Of a stretch of 64,000 nucleotides of DNA, positions 49,284 to 57,519 are shown in pieces; position 1 is the first letter of the stretch, and each line of letters starts with the position of its first letter. Where the stretch lies: assembly GCA_018238205.1 (NCBI GenBank), contig JABCTV010000001.1:62001-126000 (forward strand), given 5' to 3'. The notes below the pieces were generated by a model. That model worked only from the letters and a program-made list of their open reading frames with translations, searched no databases and was not told the origin of the DNA. Source of the DNA: Candidatus Thorarchaeota archaeon. Its GTDB lineage: Archaea > Asgardarchaeota > Thorarchaeia > Thorarchaeales > Thorarchaeaceae. The translations under genes and the position numbers were made by a program.

Positions 49284-49826
49284 TTACTTGTCATGATAGA
49301 CATTATCGATAATGATTGCATAAGCAAGTAGCATCAATCTTGGAGCATTTCGGTCTAGAATATGAATCACATAACGGTCTTTGAAATTGAACGCAGGTGC
49401 AAATACATCTCGCCATTTATCACCTTTTTTGATTTCAGCATAAATCATGTTCTTATCCTTGGGATGTGTTATTCTAAAATTCCATTTGGTAACGCCACCT
49501 TGAGCCTTGTAAATCATATTTTCATCTGGATCATACATATCGATAGATCCTCTAAACGCAATCAGTGGTTTCTTACCACGACCGATTAGTTCACCAGTAG
49601 GAGTCTTTACATCATAGATTGGGCGAGCGCTCATCAGCTTCTTATTGATTATACAAAGAGGTGTTTCATCAACATTCAGCAAATGAATTTCGGCTCTCAT
49701 CGAAAGGAGTTTCCTTCTCATTATTCCGACTTGTTCACCTTGTGGATTGTAAATCTCGCCACCACCAAATTTCCATGTTTTTTCATGTAGCACATAATGT
49801 TCAATAGAGGGGTCTAGAAGGTCCAT
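49284..49826 (-). CDS. LURP-one-related / tubby C-terminal-like (LOR) domain protein
   Basis: YVLHEKTWKFGGGEIYNPQGEQVGIMRRKLLSMRAEIHLLNVDETPLCIINKKLMSARPIYDVKTPTGELIGRGKKPLIAFRGSIDMYDPDENMIYKAQGG, typical LOR strand pattern. Confidence 0.72.
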   Translation of the reverse strand: MDLLDPSIEHYVLHEKTWKFGGGEIYNPQGEQVGIMRRKLLSMRAEIHLLNVDETPLCIINKKLMSARPIYDVKTPTGELIGRGKKPLIAFRGSIDMYDPDENMIYKAQGGVTKWNFRITHPKDKNMIYAEIKKGDKWRDVFAPAFNFKDRYVIHILDRNAPRLMLLAYAIIIDNVYHDK

Positions 49827-49978
49827 AATTCTTCACCTTGAAACATACTATAGTCAATTCAATCACAATTAAGAAAAACTGGGATGGAATTTCAGGATTT
49901 TATTAGTTTTAGAAAGCAAAAATCATCATTGGAGGTATTAATCAAGGACATGTTTATGAGTGACTGTGCGCAAATATC

Positions 49979-50002
49979 CAATAAGGACAGAGTCCTTTAT
50001 TG
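49979..50002. promoter_or_regulatory. Strong hairpin CAATAAGGAC-AGA-GTCCTT(T)ATTG
   Basis: 10-bp stem with one bulged T; upstream of the gene at 50107. Confidence 0.5.
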
Positions 50003-50106
50003 AGTAAAACGTATCACACGTGTGTCTTACAAACTCTAATGCTTACGAGAAAAGTAAAATAGCATAGAGAAGTGCATTAGGATGACGTGCCAGTAGGTGA
50101 AAGCAA

Positions 50107-51060
50107 TTGCAAACAGATTATTCGAACTTCATGGAATCCATTGTCGAACTATTTAGACCCATTTCAACCTTCTTTCAGAACAGTCTTGGACTTCCATTTG
50201 GCCCAATAGCATGGATGTTTATCCTCACAGCAATACCTCTACTACTGATAATTATCCTACTGGTAGTTCGTGGTCGACGCAGTGGTGGATTAGGCGTTGA
50301 TGAAGGCATTAAGAAAATAATAGCTTCAACTGGTGATGTTTCAAGCGGTATGGCTGGAGTCAAGAAATTAAAATTCATCAAAACTCCTGCACAAGCTCTA
50401 GTCTTTCTCAAGGTAGAAGAAAATGCAATCCAGCAAGCATTGTCTGCTGTTGATTATTATACTGAGCAGGGCGATATTGACGAGGATTTAAAGACAAAGT
50501 TTGTTCAAGCCTATCAAGATAGATTACAATTAGTTCGTAGTGCCATCGCCAAAGATGAGGAATTCAAGGAGATTGTTGACACTTCCAGTGCAGTAGATCG
50601 AGCACGTTCTGATTATTTACAAAAACTTGCAGCGATGTCGGGAACAGCTGTAGAAACCGATGAAGGTGAAAAGGCTGGCCCTTCAAGTGTAGGAATGCCA
50701 AGCTCTGCGGATACAACCGAACCAACTACCATAACCCCAAGTGGTGGAGCCCCAAGTGGTGGAGCCCCTGATGGAGGTGCCCCCGGTGGAGGACCTCCTG
50801 GTGGTGGAGCTCCAAGTGGTGGTGCTCCTAGCGGTGGTCCCCCTGGTGGTGGAGCCCCTGATGGAGGTGCCCCCGATGGAGGACCTCCTGGTGGCGGAGC
50901 CCCAAGTGGTGGAGCCCCAAGTGGTGGAGCCCCTGGTGGTAGTCCTCTGGGTGGAGCCCCAAGTGAAGCAGCACCTAAAGCTGTAGGTGGCAAAAGTTCT
51001 CTGCAATCTGAAATGCTCCAAGAGATGGAACGTCTCAAAGCACTCATGGGCGGCGATTAG
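50107..51060 (+). CDS. Membrane-anchored protein with (GG[A/P]P[S/D/G])n low-complexity tail
   Basis: N-terminal TM (IAWMFILTAIPLLLIIILLVV), middle helical domain, 13+ GGAPS-type pentapeptides, C-term SSLQSEMLQEMERLKALMGGD. Confidence 0.8.
   Translation: MQTDYSNFMESIVELFRPISTFFQNSLGLPFGPIAWMFILTAIPLLLIIILLVVRGRRSGGLGVDEGIKKIIASTGDVSSGMAGVKKLKFIKTPAQALVFLKVEENAIQQALSAVDYYTEQGDIDEDLKTKFVQAYQDRLQLVRSAIAKDEEFKEIVDTSSAVDRARSDYLQKLAAMSGTAVETDEGEKAGPSSVGMPSSADTTEPTTITPSGGAPSGGAPDGGAPGGGPPGGGAPSGGAPSGGPPGGGAPDGGAPDGGPPGGGAPSGGAPSGGAPGGSPLGGAPSEAAPKAVGGKSSLQSEMLQEMERLKALMGGD
50735..50966 (+). repeat. 15-nt tandem repeat (GGTGGAGCCCCAAGT-like) encoding GG[A/P]P[S/D/G]
   Basis: Direct reading of the nucleotide and protein repeat. 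Confidence 0.85.
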
Positions 51061-51152
51061 TAGCAAACTTGCTAGTCCTGTACGAATTCACCACTTAGAT
51101 TGGTATAAATTTCCTATTCCGCTGTTATTAGGTAGTCTGCATACAGTATAGT

Positions 51153-51353
51153 ATGAATCCCGAGAAGTGGCTCTTGATAAACGGAAAAGTACACAAACTC
51201 GTTGATATCTTCGACAATGAACAAGAAGCCAATAATTTCGCACTTGTATTGAATGATAATTGTCATACTACTATTTACCAGATGAAAAGTGGGAACTGGG
51301 GTGTCTACTGGAGACCACGTACTGGCATTCTCTGTCCATATGGCGTTGTTTAG
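51153..51353 (+). CDS. Small protein, paralogue of 46968..47177
   Basis: MNPEKWLLINGKVHKLVDIFDNEQEANNFALVLNDNCHTTIYQMKSGNWGVYWRPRTG. Confidence 0.7.
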   Translation: MNPEKWLLINGKVHKLVDIFDNEQEANNFALVLNDNCHTTIYQMKSGNWGVYWRPRTGILCPYGVV

Positions 51354-51442
51354 TACCTCCAATAGAAATAATCATCTATGAAATTGTGTCTAGGAAGGCT
51401 TTTTGGTGGATTAGTTCAAATTATGAACTGGAGTCTACTAAG

Positions 51443-52126
51443 ATGTCAAATGTCAAGTTGAATGCCGCAAAGAGTGCTATTAGGTTAATCCCTGAAAGTG
51501 GATCAATAGGTCTCGGAAGTGGTTCCACTGTTGCTATTTTTGCAAAAGAATTAGGTCGAAGAGTTGAATCTGGTAAAGCAGATGTGTCTGTTGTACCGAG
51601 TTCTTATCAAGCCTATCAACTTGCAATTAAATTCAATATTCCACTAACCAATCTTGACAAAAACCCCGAACTACTTCTTACAGTTGATGGAGCAGATGAG
51701 GTGGATAAGGAATTGAATCTCACAAAAGGAGGTGGGGGTGCTCTCTTCCAAGAGAAAGTAGTGGCATCCGCATCAAAGAAACTAATCATTATTGTAGACG
51801 AATCAAAATTGGTAGATAAATTGGCATCCAGTTTCTTAATCCCAGTGGAGGTCCTTCCATTCTCTTTAGGTGTTGTTAAAAAAACTCTTACAAAGATGGA
51901 CATAACTCCTATTGTACGCCAAGCTCAGAAAAAGATGGGTCCTATTGTAACTGATAATGGTAATTTCATTATAGACTTAAAATTTCCGAAACCAATTGAT
52001 AATCCTGCAAAAGTTGCAATTGATCTGAAAATGATACCAGGGGTTGTGGAAACAGGATTGTTCATTGGTATGGCAGATGAGGTTCATGTGGGAATTGAGA
52101 AAGGTGCTTATGTTCTGAAGAAGTGA
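51443..52126 (+). CDS. rpiA: Ribose-5-phosphate isomerase A
   Basis: AAKSAIRLIPESGSIGLGSGSTVAIFAKELGRRV...TVDGADEVDKELNLTKGGGGALFQEKVVASASKKLIIIVDESKLV; start corrected to ATG 51443. Confidence 0.95.
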   Translation: MSNVKLNAAKSAIRLIPESGSIGLGSGSTVAIFAKELGRRVESGKADVSVVPSSYQAYQLAIKFNIPLTNLDKNPELLLTVDGADEVDKELNLTKGGGGALFQEKVVASASKKLIIIVDESKLVDKLASSFLIPVEVLPFSLGVVKKTLTKMDITPIVRQAQKKMGPIVTDNGNFIIDLKFPKPIDNPAKVAIDLKMIPGVVETGLFIGMADEVHVGIEKGAYVLKK

Positions 52127-52129
52127 ACT

Positions 52130-53236
52130 TTACTGATACATTGACCAAAATCTTCTGAACTTGCTAGTATAGGCCAAAATATCGGTGGAATCAACGTACT
52201 GATCAATCCCTCCAAGATGTTCAGGTAATTTCCTTACCTCGTCATCTTTGATTTCCTTTAGTATGATTTCTACATAGCTATCTGCTTGAATAATCATAAA
52301 GGGCCGATTATGAAACTGAGTTGCTTTTACTTGCAATGGTTTAGTAATCTCAAGATCATTATGCATCTTTGCTACATATTCATAGGCTTGAATCAAGTAC
52401 TTCTCTCTCTCTTGCCAAGTACCTGCATCCATTATTTGAATGAAAATTGGTGTGAGACTCTTTGCATTTTTGAGTTTATAGAACGCAGTTCCAAACCACT
52501 TGATATAGGGCGCATACTGTTTTTCCATGAGAAAGCAGAGTTTCATCATATCTCGTATCAAACGAGTTCCAACAATACGTGAACCTAATTCATCACCAAC
52601 TTGACCGCATCGCCCCATAAATGCGATCTCTTGTGATATGCGACGCCACTGACTTGCTAGGAGATAGAGCCACAAATCATGGGGATAGTATTGAAGTCGT
52701 TCAATAATAGGTTCTACTTCACCTAAACTATCGTGAAAGATACACCCACTCACAATACTTCGAAAGATTTGTTCTGGGATAGTTAACCAATCTACGATAC
52801 GTAATTCCTCTGAAGGATTAAGACCAAAATATTCAGCGAAAAACTCATTGACTGTGATAATCTTCACTGCATGATTAACTGGTCCCGAATCAATAGGAGT
52901 CATCAAGATATTTCCGTCTTCAGCTTGAGTAAAGTTGGTTGGAAACCCGCGAATTTCGTAGGGTAGATTATCCTTGAGAATCTGGTCAATTCTCTTGTGT
53001 AATGATTCGAATTCCGATTCATCAAGGAAAAGCAACAATCTAGGTCCCCACCCATGATCCATAGATTGTGGAGTATCAAATCCAAGAACATCTGAACCCG
53101 TTCCCATTTGAGCTGCAGCATAAACTAAATCTGGAAAATGTTCATCTAGAATGGGTTTGACAGCTTCTTTGTAAAACACGTTACTGAGTTCTAACCCAGG
53201 AATAAAGTCGTACGGTAAATCGGTGTCCTCCATCAT
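52130..53236 (-). CDS. DUF4037-domain protein
   Basis: DFIPGLELSNVFYKEAVKPILDEHFPDLVYAAAQMGTGSDVLGFDTPQSMDHGWGPRLLLFL, typical DUF4037 N-terminus. Confidence 0.8.
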   Translation of the reverse strand: MMEDTDLPYDFIPGLELSNVFYKEAVKPILDEHFPDLVYAAAQMGTGSDVLGFDTPQSMDHGWGPRLLLFLDESEFESLHKRIDQILKDNLPYEIRGFPTNFTQAEDGNILMTPIDSGPVNHAVKIITVNEFFAEYFGLNPSEELRIVDWLTIPEQIFRSIVSGCIFHDSLGEVEPIIERLQYYPHDLWLYLLASQWRRISQEIAFMGRCGQVGDELGSRIVGTRLIRDMMKLCFLMEKQYAPYIKWFGTAFYKLKNAKSLTPIFIQIMDAGTWQEREKYLIQAYEYVAKMHNDLEITKPLQVKATQFHNRPFMIIQADSYVEIILKEIKDDEVRKLPEHLGGIDQYVDSTDILAYTSKFRRFWSMYQ

Positions 53237-53309
53237 GGAAGTATCTCCAATAGTTACAGAATAATTGCAGGAATATTTGGATATTGCGTTTTGTGATGTG
53301 CAGAAATGG

Positions 53310-53435
53310 CGGGCCCGCCCGGATTCGAACCGGGGATTACTAACTTACTCCAGACTGAATGATAGTCTCTAGGAGGCTAGTGCCCTATTGACCTCCAACG
53401 AGTTTTCTCGTGGGTCCAGGCTAGGCCACGGGCCC
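53310..53435 (-). tRNA. tRNA-Arg (anticodon CCT) with two introns: D-loop (~53388..53414) and canonical 37/38 (53346..53369); CCA encoded
   Basis: GGGCCCG/CGGGCCC acceptor; D-loop insertion with ACGAG-AAAA-CTCGT hairpin; CTAGC-CTCCTA|A-GTTAG anticodon arm; second intron AGACT-atcattc-AGTCT plus GGAG complementary to CTCC. Confidence 0.9.
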
Positions 53436-53490
53436 TTGGACTTGAGCGAGTGAGTAGTGTGTTGTTAAAGTTTTTGCAAACTCCTTGTTT

Positions 53491-54774
53491 TCATTGAGCT
53501 ATCTTAGCTGTTACAGTAGCTCCTTCTTCCATTGCATCAACAAGCATGCTGCCTTGTCGAGTCTTAATCCTTATTGAGCTCTCGCCATTGCGACCGACAA
53601 CTGTTGTGAACAAGTAAATATCTCCTGCAAATATCTCAATTCTCTGTTTGGCATACTTTCTACCAGAATAAATTGTGACCTTTTTCTTGTTATAGCTGAT
53701 TGAAATTGGAACATTTTCCCCAGGAACACCTCTTCCACTGGGCTTTCGTCCACGACCACCGATAGCTGGTGCAGTTCCACCTCTGACTGGTACAACTACT
53801 TTCTCACCACCGAATGTGAACATCTCATATTCCAGTATACCACGTTCAAATTCTCGAACCTCTACAACAGGACGTGCCAAATCTCTCTGTGAACCACCCA
53901 TTCCTGTTGGGAGTTTTACTTTTAGTGACATAGCTGAAACCTTGGCTACTTTTCCATCTTCGATGTGAACTACTGTATCTACTGTGCTGGGTACTTGTCC
54001 CAGCTCAACACGACCACCAAGAAGCAATCTTTGAAGTGAATCAATAGCTGAACCCGCATGCACAACTCCAACCATGCCAACTCCTGCAGAACGAAGATCT
54101 GCATAGGCTCGAAAATCAGAATTCTTACGCAACTCATCATAAATGACAAAGTCTGGTCGTACAAGAAGAAGAATATCTGCAGCTTTCTCCATGCTACCAT
54201 CAAGTGGAGAATATTGTACTATCGATTCCTCAACCTGTAGGTCTCTAGGTTGTTCAAGTGTTTTGACCACATTGCCTTTACTACTGTAAAATTCTGCTAA
54301 TGCAGCTGCAAATGTACTCTTACCAGATCCAGGTGAACCTGATACCAATATTCCTTCTGCACGTGATTCGAGTCGATTCATCAGCTTTGTACTTAGTTGG
54401 TAATCATCCAAACTCAATTTGACAATAGGTCGAATTGCAGAAATTTCCATCTTATCAGCAAATGGCCGTCTTGCAATTGCAATCCTCAAGTTTCGAAGCT
54501 GGACAACTGCCGCACCTTCTTCTTCAATCTCAATGAATGAATCATTATCATGTTCTGCTGATGTAAGAATTGCCTCTGCTAAAATGTCAAGCTCTTCATA
54601 TGTGAGAATCCTATCTGAGAGTTCAACAAGTTCCCAGTTTCCTGGTTCACCTCTCTTAGCTCGTGGAGGATTCTTCTCAACCAAGTGCACACTCATAGTT
54701 CGTTCATCAAAAAATGCTTTTAGAGTAACTATCTCATCATCATCATCAAAAGTGGAATCATCATTATCATTCAT
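53491..54774 (-). CDS. PilT/PINc-type ATPase (COG1855-like) lacking an obvious PIN domain
   Basis: GILVSGSPGSGKSTFAAALAEFYSSKGNVVKTLEQPRDLQVEESIVQYSPLDGSMEKAADILLLVRPDFVIYDELRKNSDFRAYADLRSAGVGMVGVVHA; overlaps the endA stop by 1 nt. Confidence 0.8.
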   Translation of the reverse strand: MNDNDDSTFDDDDEIVTLKAFFDERTMSVHLVEKNPPRAKRGEPGNWELVELSDRILTYEELDILAEAILTSAEHDNDSFIEIEEEGAAVVQLRNLRIAIARRPFADKMEISAIRPIVKLSLDDYQLSTKLMNRLESRAEGILVSGSPGSGKSTFAAALAEFYSSKGNVVKTLEQPRDLQVEESIVQYSPLDGSMEKAADILLLVRPDFVIYDELRKNSDFRAYADLRSAGVGMVGVVHAGSAIDSLQRLLLGGRVELGQVPSTVDTVVHIEDGKVAKVSAMSLKVKLPTGMGGSQRDLARPVVEVREFERGILEYEMFTFGGEKVVVPVRGGTAPAIGGRGRKPSGRGVPGENVPISISYNKKKVTIYSGRKYAKQRIEIFAGDIYLFTTVVGRNGESSIRIKTRQGSMLVDAMEEGATVTAKIAQ

Positions 54775-55409
54775 TATGTATCACCACTACAATCTCGTAA
54801 AGTTGATTGTGCCACTCTGTAGAAATTCACCTCTCCATTCTGATCTACAAGGGCGAAAAGCAAGTCCTTTCTTGAACCTGCGGCGGTTTTAGTGACCAAA
54901 TCTAAATCACTTAGGGATATTGGAACACCTTCTTTGAGAACATACACAAGTTCCTTTGCATTAGCTGTACCCGGTCTATCTCCTCGAGCATAAACACGAA
55001 ACCCAATTCCACTACCGAATCCCTTTCGTACAGCATATCCTCTACTTCTAAGGTCTCTGAAAACAAGATATTGAATCCAGAGATCTGGGTCATCAACTAG
55101 TAGATAATTCACAATATAATCTGAACCTACATGCTCACCAGAAAGAGTTGTCACAACTACTCTTTTTCGTTCAATTAAATGGAGAAGTTCAACAGGTTCT
55201 AACTCGAGTTTATTTCCATCAATGCGAGTGCCATAGAATCCCTGTTGTGATAATCTATCAGCATCTTCACTAGCAACATAGCCTTTCCCATTCTCAAAGA
55301 CAACATTAGCAGGATCTTCCTCTGGCTCTTGGATATCCCCATCTATCTCGATGTCCTGTTCTTCTTTGAGGTCCTCTTGATTAAGAGAATCGCTATTTTC
55401 TTTCGACAA
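54774..55409 (-). CDS. endA: tRNA-splicing endonuclease (EndA) homologue
   Basis: PDLWIQYLVFRDLRSRGYAVRKGFGSGIGFRVYARGDRPGTANAKELVYVLKEG...GSRKDLLFALVDQNGEVNFYRV aligns to archaeal EndA; Tyr and Lys present, His position reads Asn. Confidence 0.85.
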   Translation of the reverse strand: MSKENSDSLNQEDLKEEQDIEIDGDIQEPEEDPANVVFENGKGYVASEDADRLSQQGFYGTRIDGNKLELEPVELLHLIERKRVVVTTLSGEHVGSDYIVNYLLVDDPDLWIQYLVFRDLRSRGYAVRKGFGSGIGFRVYARGDRPGTANAKELVYVLKEGVPISLSDLDLVTKTAAGSRKDLLFALVDQNGEVNFYRVAQSTLRDCSGDT

Positions 55410-55504
55410 TTAGTGTTCGCCTACTCAGTCTAGCCCAGAAAGTAATGTGAAAAACCCTTCGACATGCCACAAGAACTAAAGCCAACATTGATTGAGTCTT
55501 TACT

Positions 55505-56002
55505 GTGACCGACCAAAGCTTCGATATTGCTCTGAAAGAATTCATTGTAGATACTAAGAAGATAGCTATACTTGGTATTGGTAATGACTTGCGTACAGAT
55601 GATGGTCTTGGACCATTCATAGTGAATTCAATCAAATTTGATAACCCTAATGTCATGATTGAAAATGTAGGGTCTGTACCTGAGGGATTTGCACGTCCTT
55701 TAGCAGAGTTTGGAGCTAAACGAGTTATCATGATTGATGCTGCAGACATGAGAAAACCACCAGGCCATATCGAACTTGTTACAAAAGACCGAATTGGTGG
55801 TATCAATATCAGTACACATAGTATGCCTTTGTCATTCTTGATGATGTATCTTGAGCAAGAAACTGGAGGCGAAACAATACTTCTTGGTGTTCAACCGAAA
55901 AGTATACAGTTCGGTGAGGGTCTAAACCCCGAAATACAAGAAGTTGCAGAGGATATAATTGACCGTTTTGAAAAACTACTAGAAGAACATTACGAGGACT
56001 GA
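55505..56002 (+). CDS. hycI: Hydrogenase maturation endopeptidase (HycI/HyaD family)
   Basis: IAILGIGNDLRTDDGLGPFIVNSI...IDAADMRKPPGHIELV...STHSMPLSFLMMYLEQETGGETILLGVQPKSIQFGEGLNPEI. Confidence 0.93.
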   Translation: MTDQSFDIALKEFIVDTKKIAILGIGNDLRTDDGLGPFIVNSIKFDNPNVMIENVGSVPEGFARPLAEFGAKRVIMIDAADMRKPPGHIELVTKDRIGGINISTHSMPLSFLMMYLEQETGGETILLGVQPKSIQFGEGLNPEIQEVAEDIIDRFEKLLEEHYED

Positions 56003-56006
56003 GGCT

Positions 56007-57047
56007 ATGTATCGAACGATTGAATGGCTTGACGACACATCACAGGTTCGTCTTGTAGATCAGACCAAACTGCCCTTGGTCTTAGAACATGTTGTAACAG
56101 ATAGTCATGAACGAATTGCCAAGTCTATCAAAATAATGGAAATTCGTGGTGCTCCAGCAATTGGAGCTGCGGCTGGAATGGGTATGGCTCTTGCTGCAAT
56201 TGAGAGTAAGGCTAGAATTAAAGGAGATTTGATAGAATATCTGGAAAAAGCAGCTGACATCCTTAATACAAGACCAACAGCTGTTAATTTGACTTGGGCT
56301 ACTACACGGATGCTAGAAGTTGCAAAGAATGCTGACGGAAGTACGGATGAAATAATTCAGAAACTAGTCGAAGAAGGAAAAGAAATCGCTGAAGAAGATG
56401 TTCGAATGAGCAGGGCTATGGGTGAACAAGCTCTCTCCCTCATAAAACCTGGTTATACAATTCAGACAATCTGTAATGCAGGGTCTCTAGCTACAGTTCA
56501 TCTTGGTACTGTAGGGGCAGTTGTCAGAGTGGCTCATGAGAAATATAATGGCGATATCAAAGTATATGCAGCAGAAACAAGACCCCGCCAACAAGGAGCT
56601 CGTCTGACAGTGTATGAGTTCATGAAAGATAAGATTGATACAACATTAATCACCGATGGAATGATTGGCACTGTTTTCCGTGAGGGGCGAGTTGATTGCT
56701 GTGTTGTGGGCGCCGATAGGATACTTCGAACAGGTCATGTAATCAACAAAATCGGAACATATACCATGGCAATCACTGCGAAACATCACAATATTCCCTT
56801 TTACTCAGTTGTACCAGTATCAACAATAGATATGGTGACTGACCCTGAAGATGTGGTTATAGAAGAACGTGATCCAGATGAGATTCGTATGATTAATGGT
56901 GAATATGTTACAGTTCCAGATGCAAAGGTGTACAATCCTGCATTTGATATGACTCCCCCTGAGTTAGTAGATGCTATAATCACTGATAGAGGGGTTGTCA
57001 AGAATCCTACTGAGGCGAAGATGCGTAAGCTCTTTGAAAAAGAATGA
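56007..57047 (+). CDS. mtnA: S-methyl-5-thioribose-1-phosphate isomerase / eIF2B-like family
   Basis: RTIEWLDDTSQVRLVDQTKLP...IRGAPAIGAAAGMGMALA...RPTAVNLTWA...TICNAGSLATVHLGTVGAV...AAETRPRQQGARLT...GADRI. Confidence 0.93.
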   Translation: MYRTIEWLDDTSQVRLVDQTKLPLVLEHVVTDSHERIAKSIKIMEIRGAPAIGAAAGMGMALAAIESKARIKGDLIEYLEKAADILNTRPTAVNLTWATTRMLEVAKNADGSTDEIIQKLVEEGKEIAEEDVRMSRAMGEQALSLIKPGYTIQTICNAGSLATVHLGTVGAVVRVAHEKYNGDIKVYAAETRPRQQGARLTVYEFMKDKIDTTLITDGMIGTVFREGRVDCCVVGADRILRTGHVINKIGTYTMAITAKHHNIPFYSVVPVSTIDMVTDPEDVVIEERDPDEIRMINGEYVTVPDAKVYNPAFDMTPPELVDAIITDRGVVKNPTEAKMRKLFEKE

Positions 57048-57083
57048 TACACAATAGAAAGAGATGATTGGATAAGAATATGG

Positions 57084-57158
57084 CGGGCGCGCCAGGATTT
57101 GAACCTGGGACCTCCAACTTCGAAGGCTGGCGCCTTATCCGAGCTAGACTACGCGCCC
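57084..57158 (-). tRNA. tRNA-Arg (anticodon TCG), no intron, CCA encoded
   Basis: GGGCGCG/CGCGCCC acceptor; CCAGC-CTTCGAA-GTTGG anticodon arm; T-arm CCAGG-TTCAAAT-CCTGG. Confidence 0.95.
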
Positions 57159-57206
57159 CTAAATTCGCTTTAGTCATTTGACACTTAAGGACTTCTGTTT
57201 GTTCCA

Positions 57207-57440
57207 TTATTTCTTCCCTAATATTTTGCTCCAAACATCTATGAAGTTCTCAAGAGACCTGTCAAATGTTTTCTCAGCATCCTCTGGAAATAGACATCCT
57301 GGCAGTTCCTGATGTTTCCAATGGTATTGTATGCAATCACAACAATATCCTTTTTTTGAACATCCAGGGTATGTACAAGTACATCGTTCCAAGTTTTTTT
57401 CAACATTGCATATTCTGCCAGTCATTGTAATACACATCAT
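57207..57440 (-). CDS. Small Cys-rich protein (DUF6485-like)
   Basis: CNVEKNLERCTCTYPGCSKKGYCCDCIQYHWKHQELPGCLFPEDAEKTFDRSLENFI. Confidence 0.75.
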   Translation of the reverse strand: MMCITMTGRICNVEKNLERCTCTYPGCSKKGYCCDCIQYHWKHQELPGCLFPEDAEKTFDRSLENFIDVWSKILGKK

Positions 57441-57519
57441 ACTCTTTGATTTCTGTGTTAAAACCTGTTTGGTCAGGTCGGTAGGCTAATAGAGACCATA
57501 GTACACAAAGAACCTTGCA

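Noticed and set aside
49887-49925. Possible minus-strand C/D-box RNA (ATGATGA ... CTGA)
   Set aside because: Too short and lacks D'/C' boxes; likely chance.
50613-51066. Minus-strand ORFs 50613..51047 and 50683..51066 opposite the GGAP repeat
   Set aside because: They are antisense readings of the 15-nt GC-rich repeat; the plus frame has a start, TM segment and sensible C-terminus.
51260-51442. N-terminal extension of rpiA to 51260
   Set aside because: Overlaps the small gene 51153..51353 and is not RpiA-like; start at 51443 fits.
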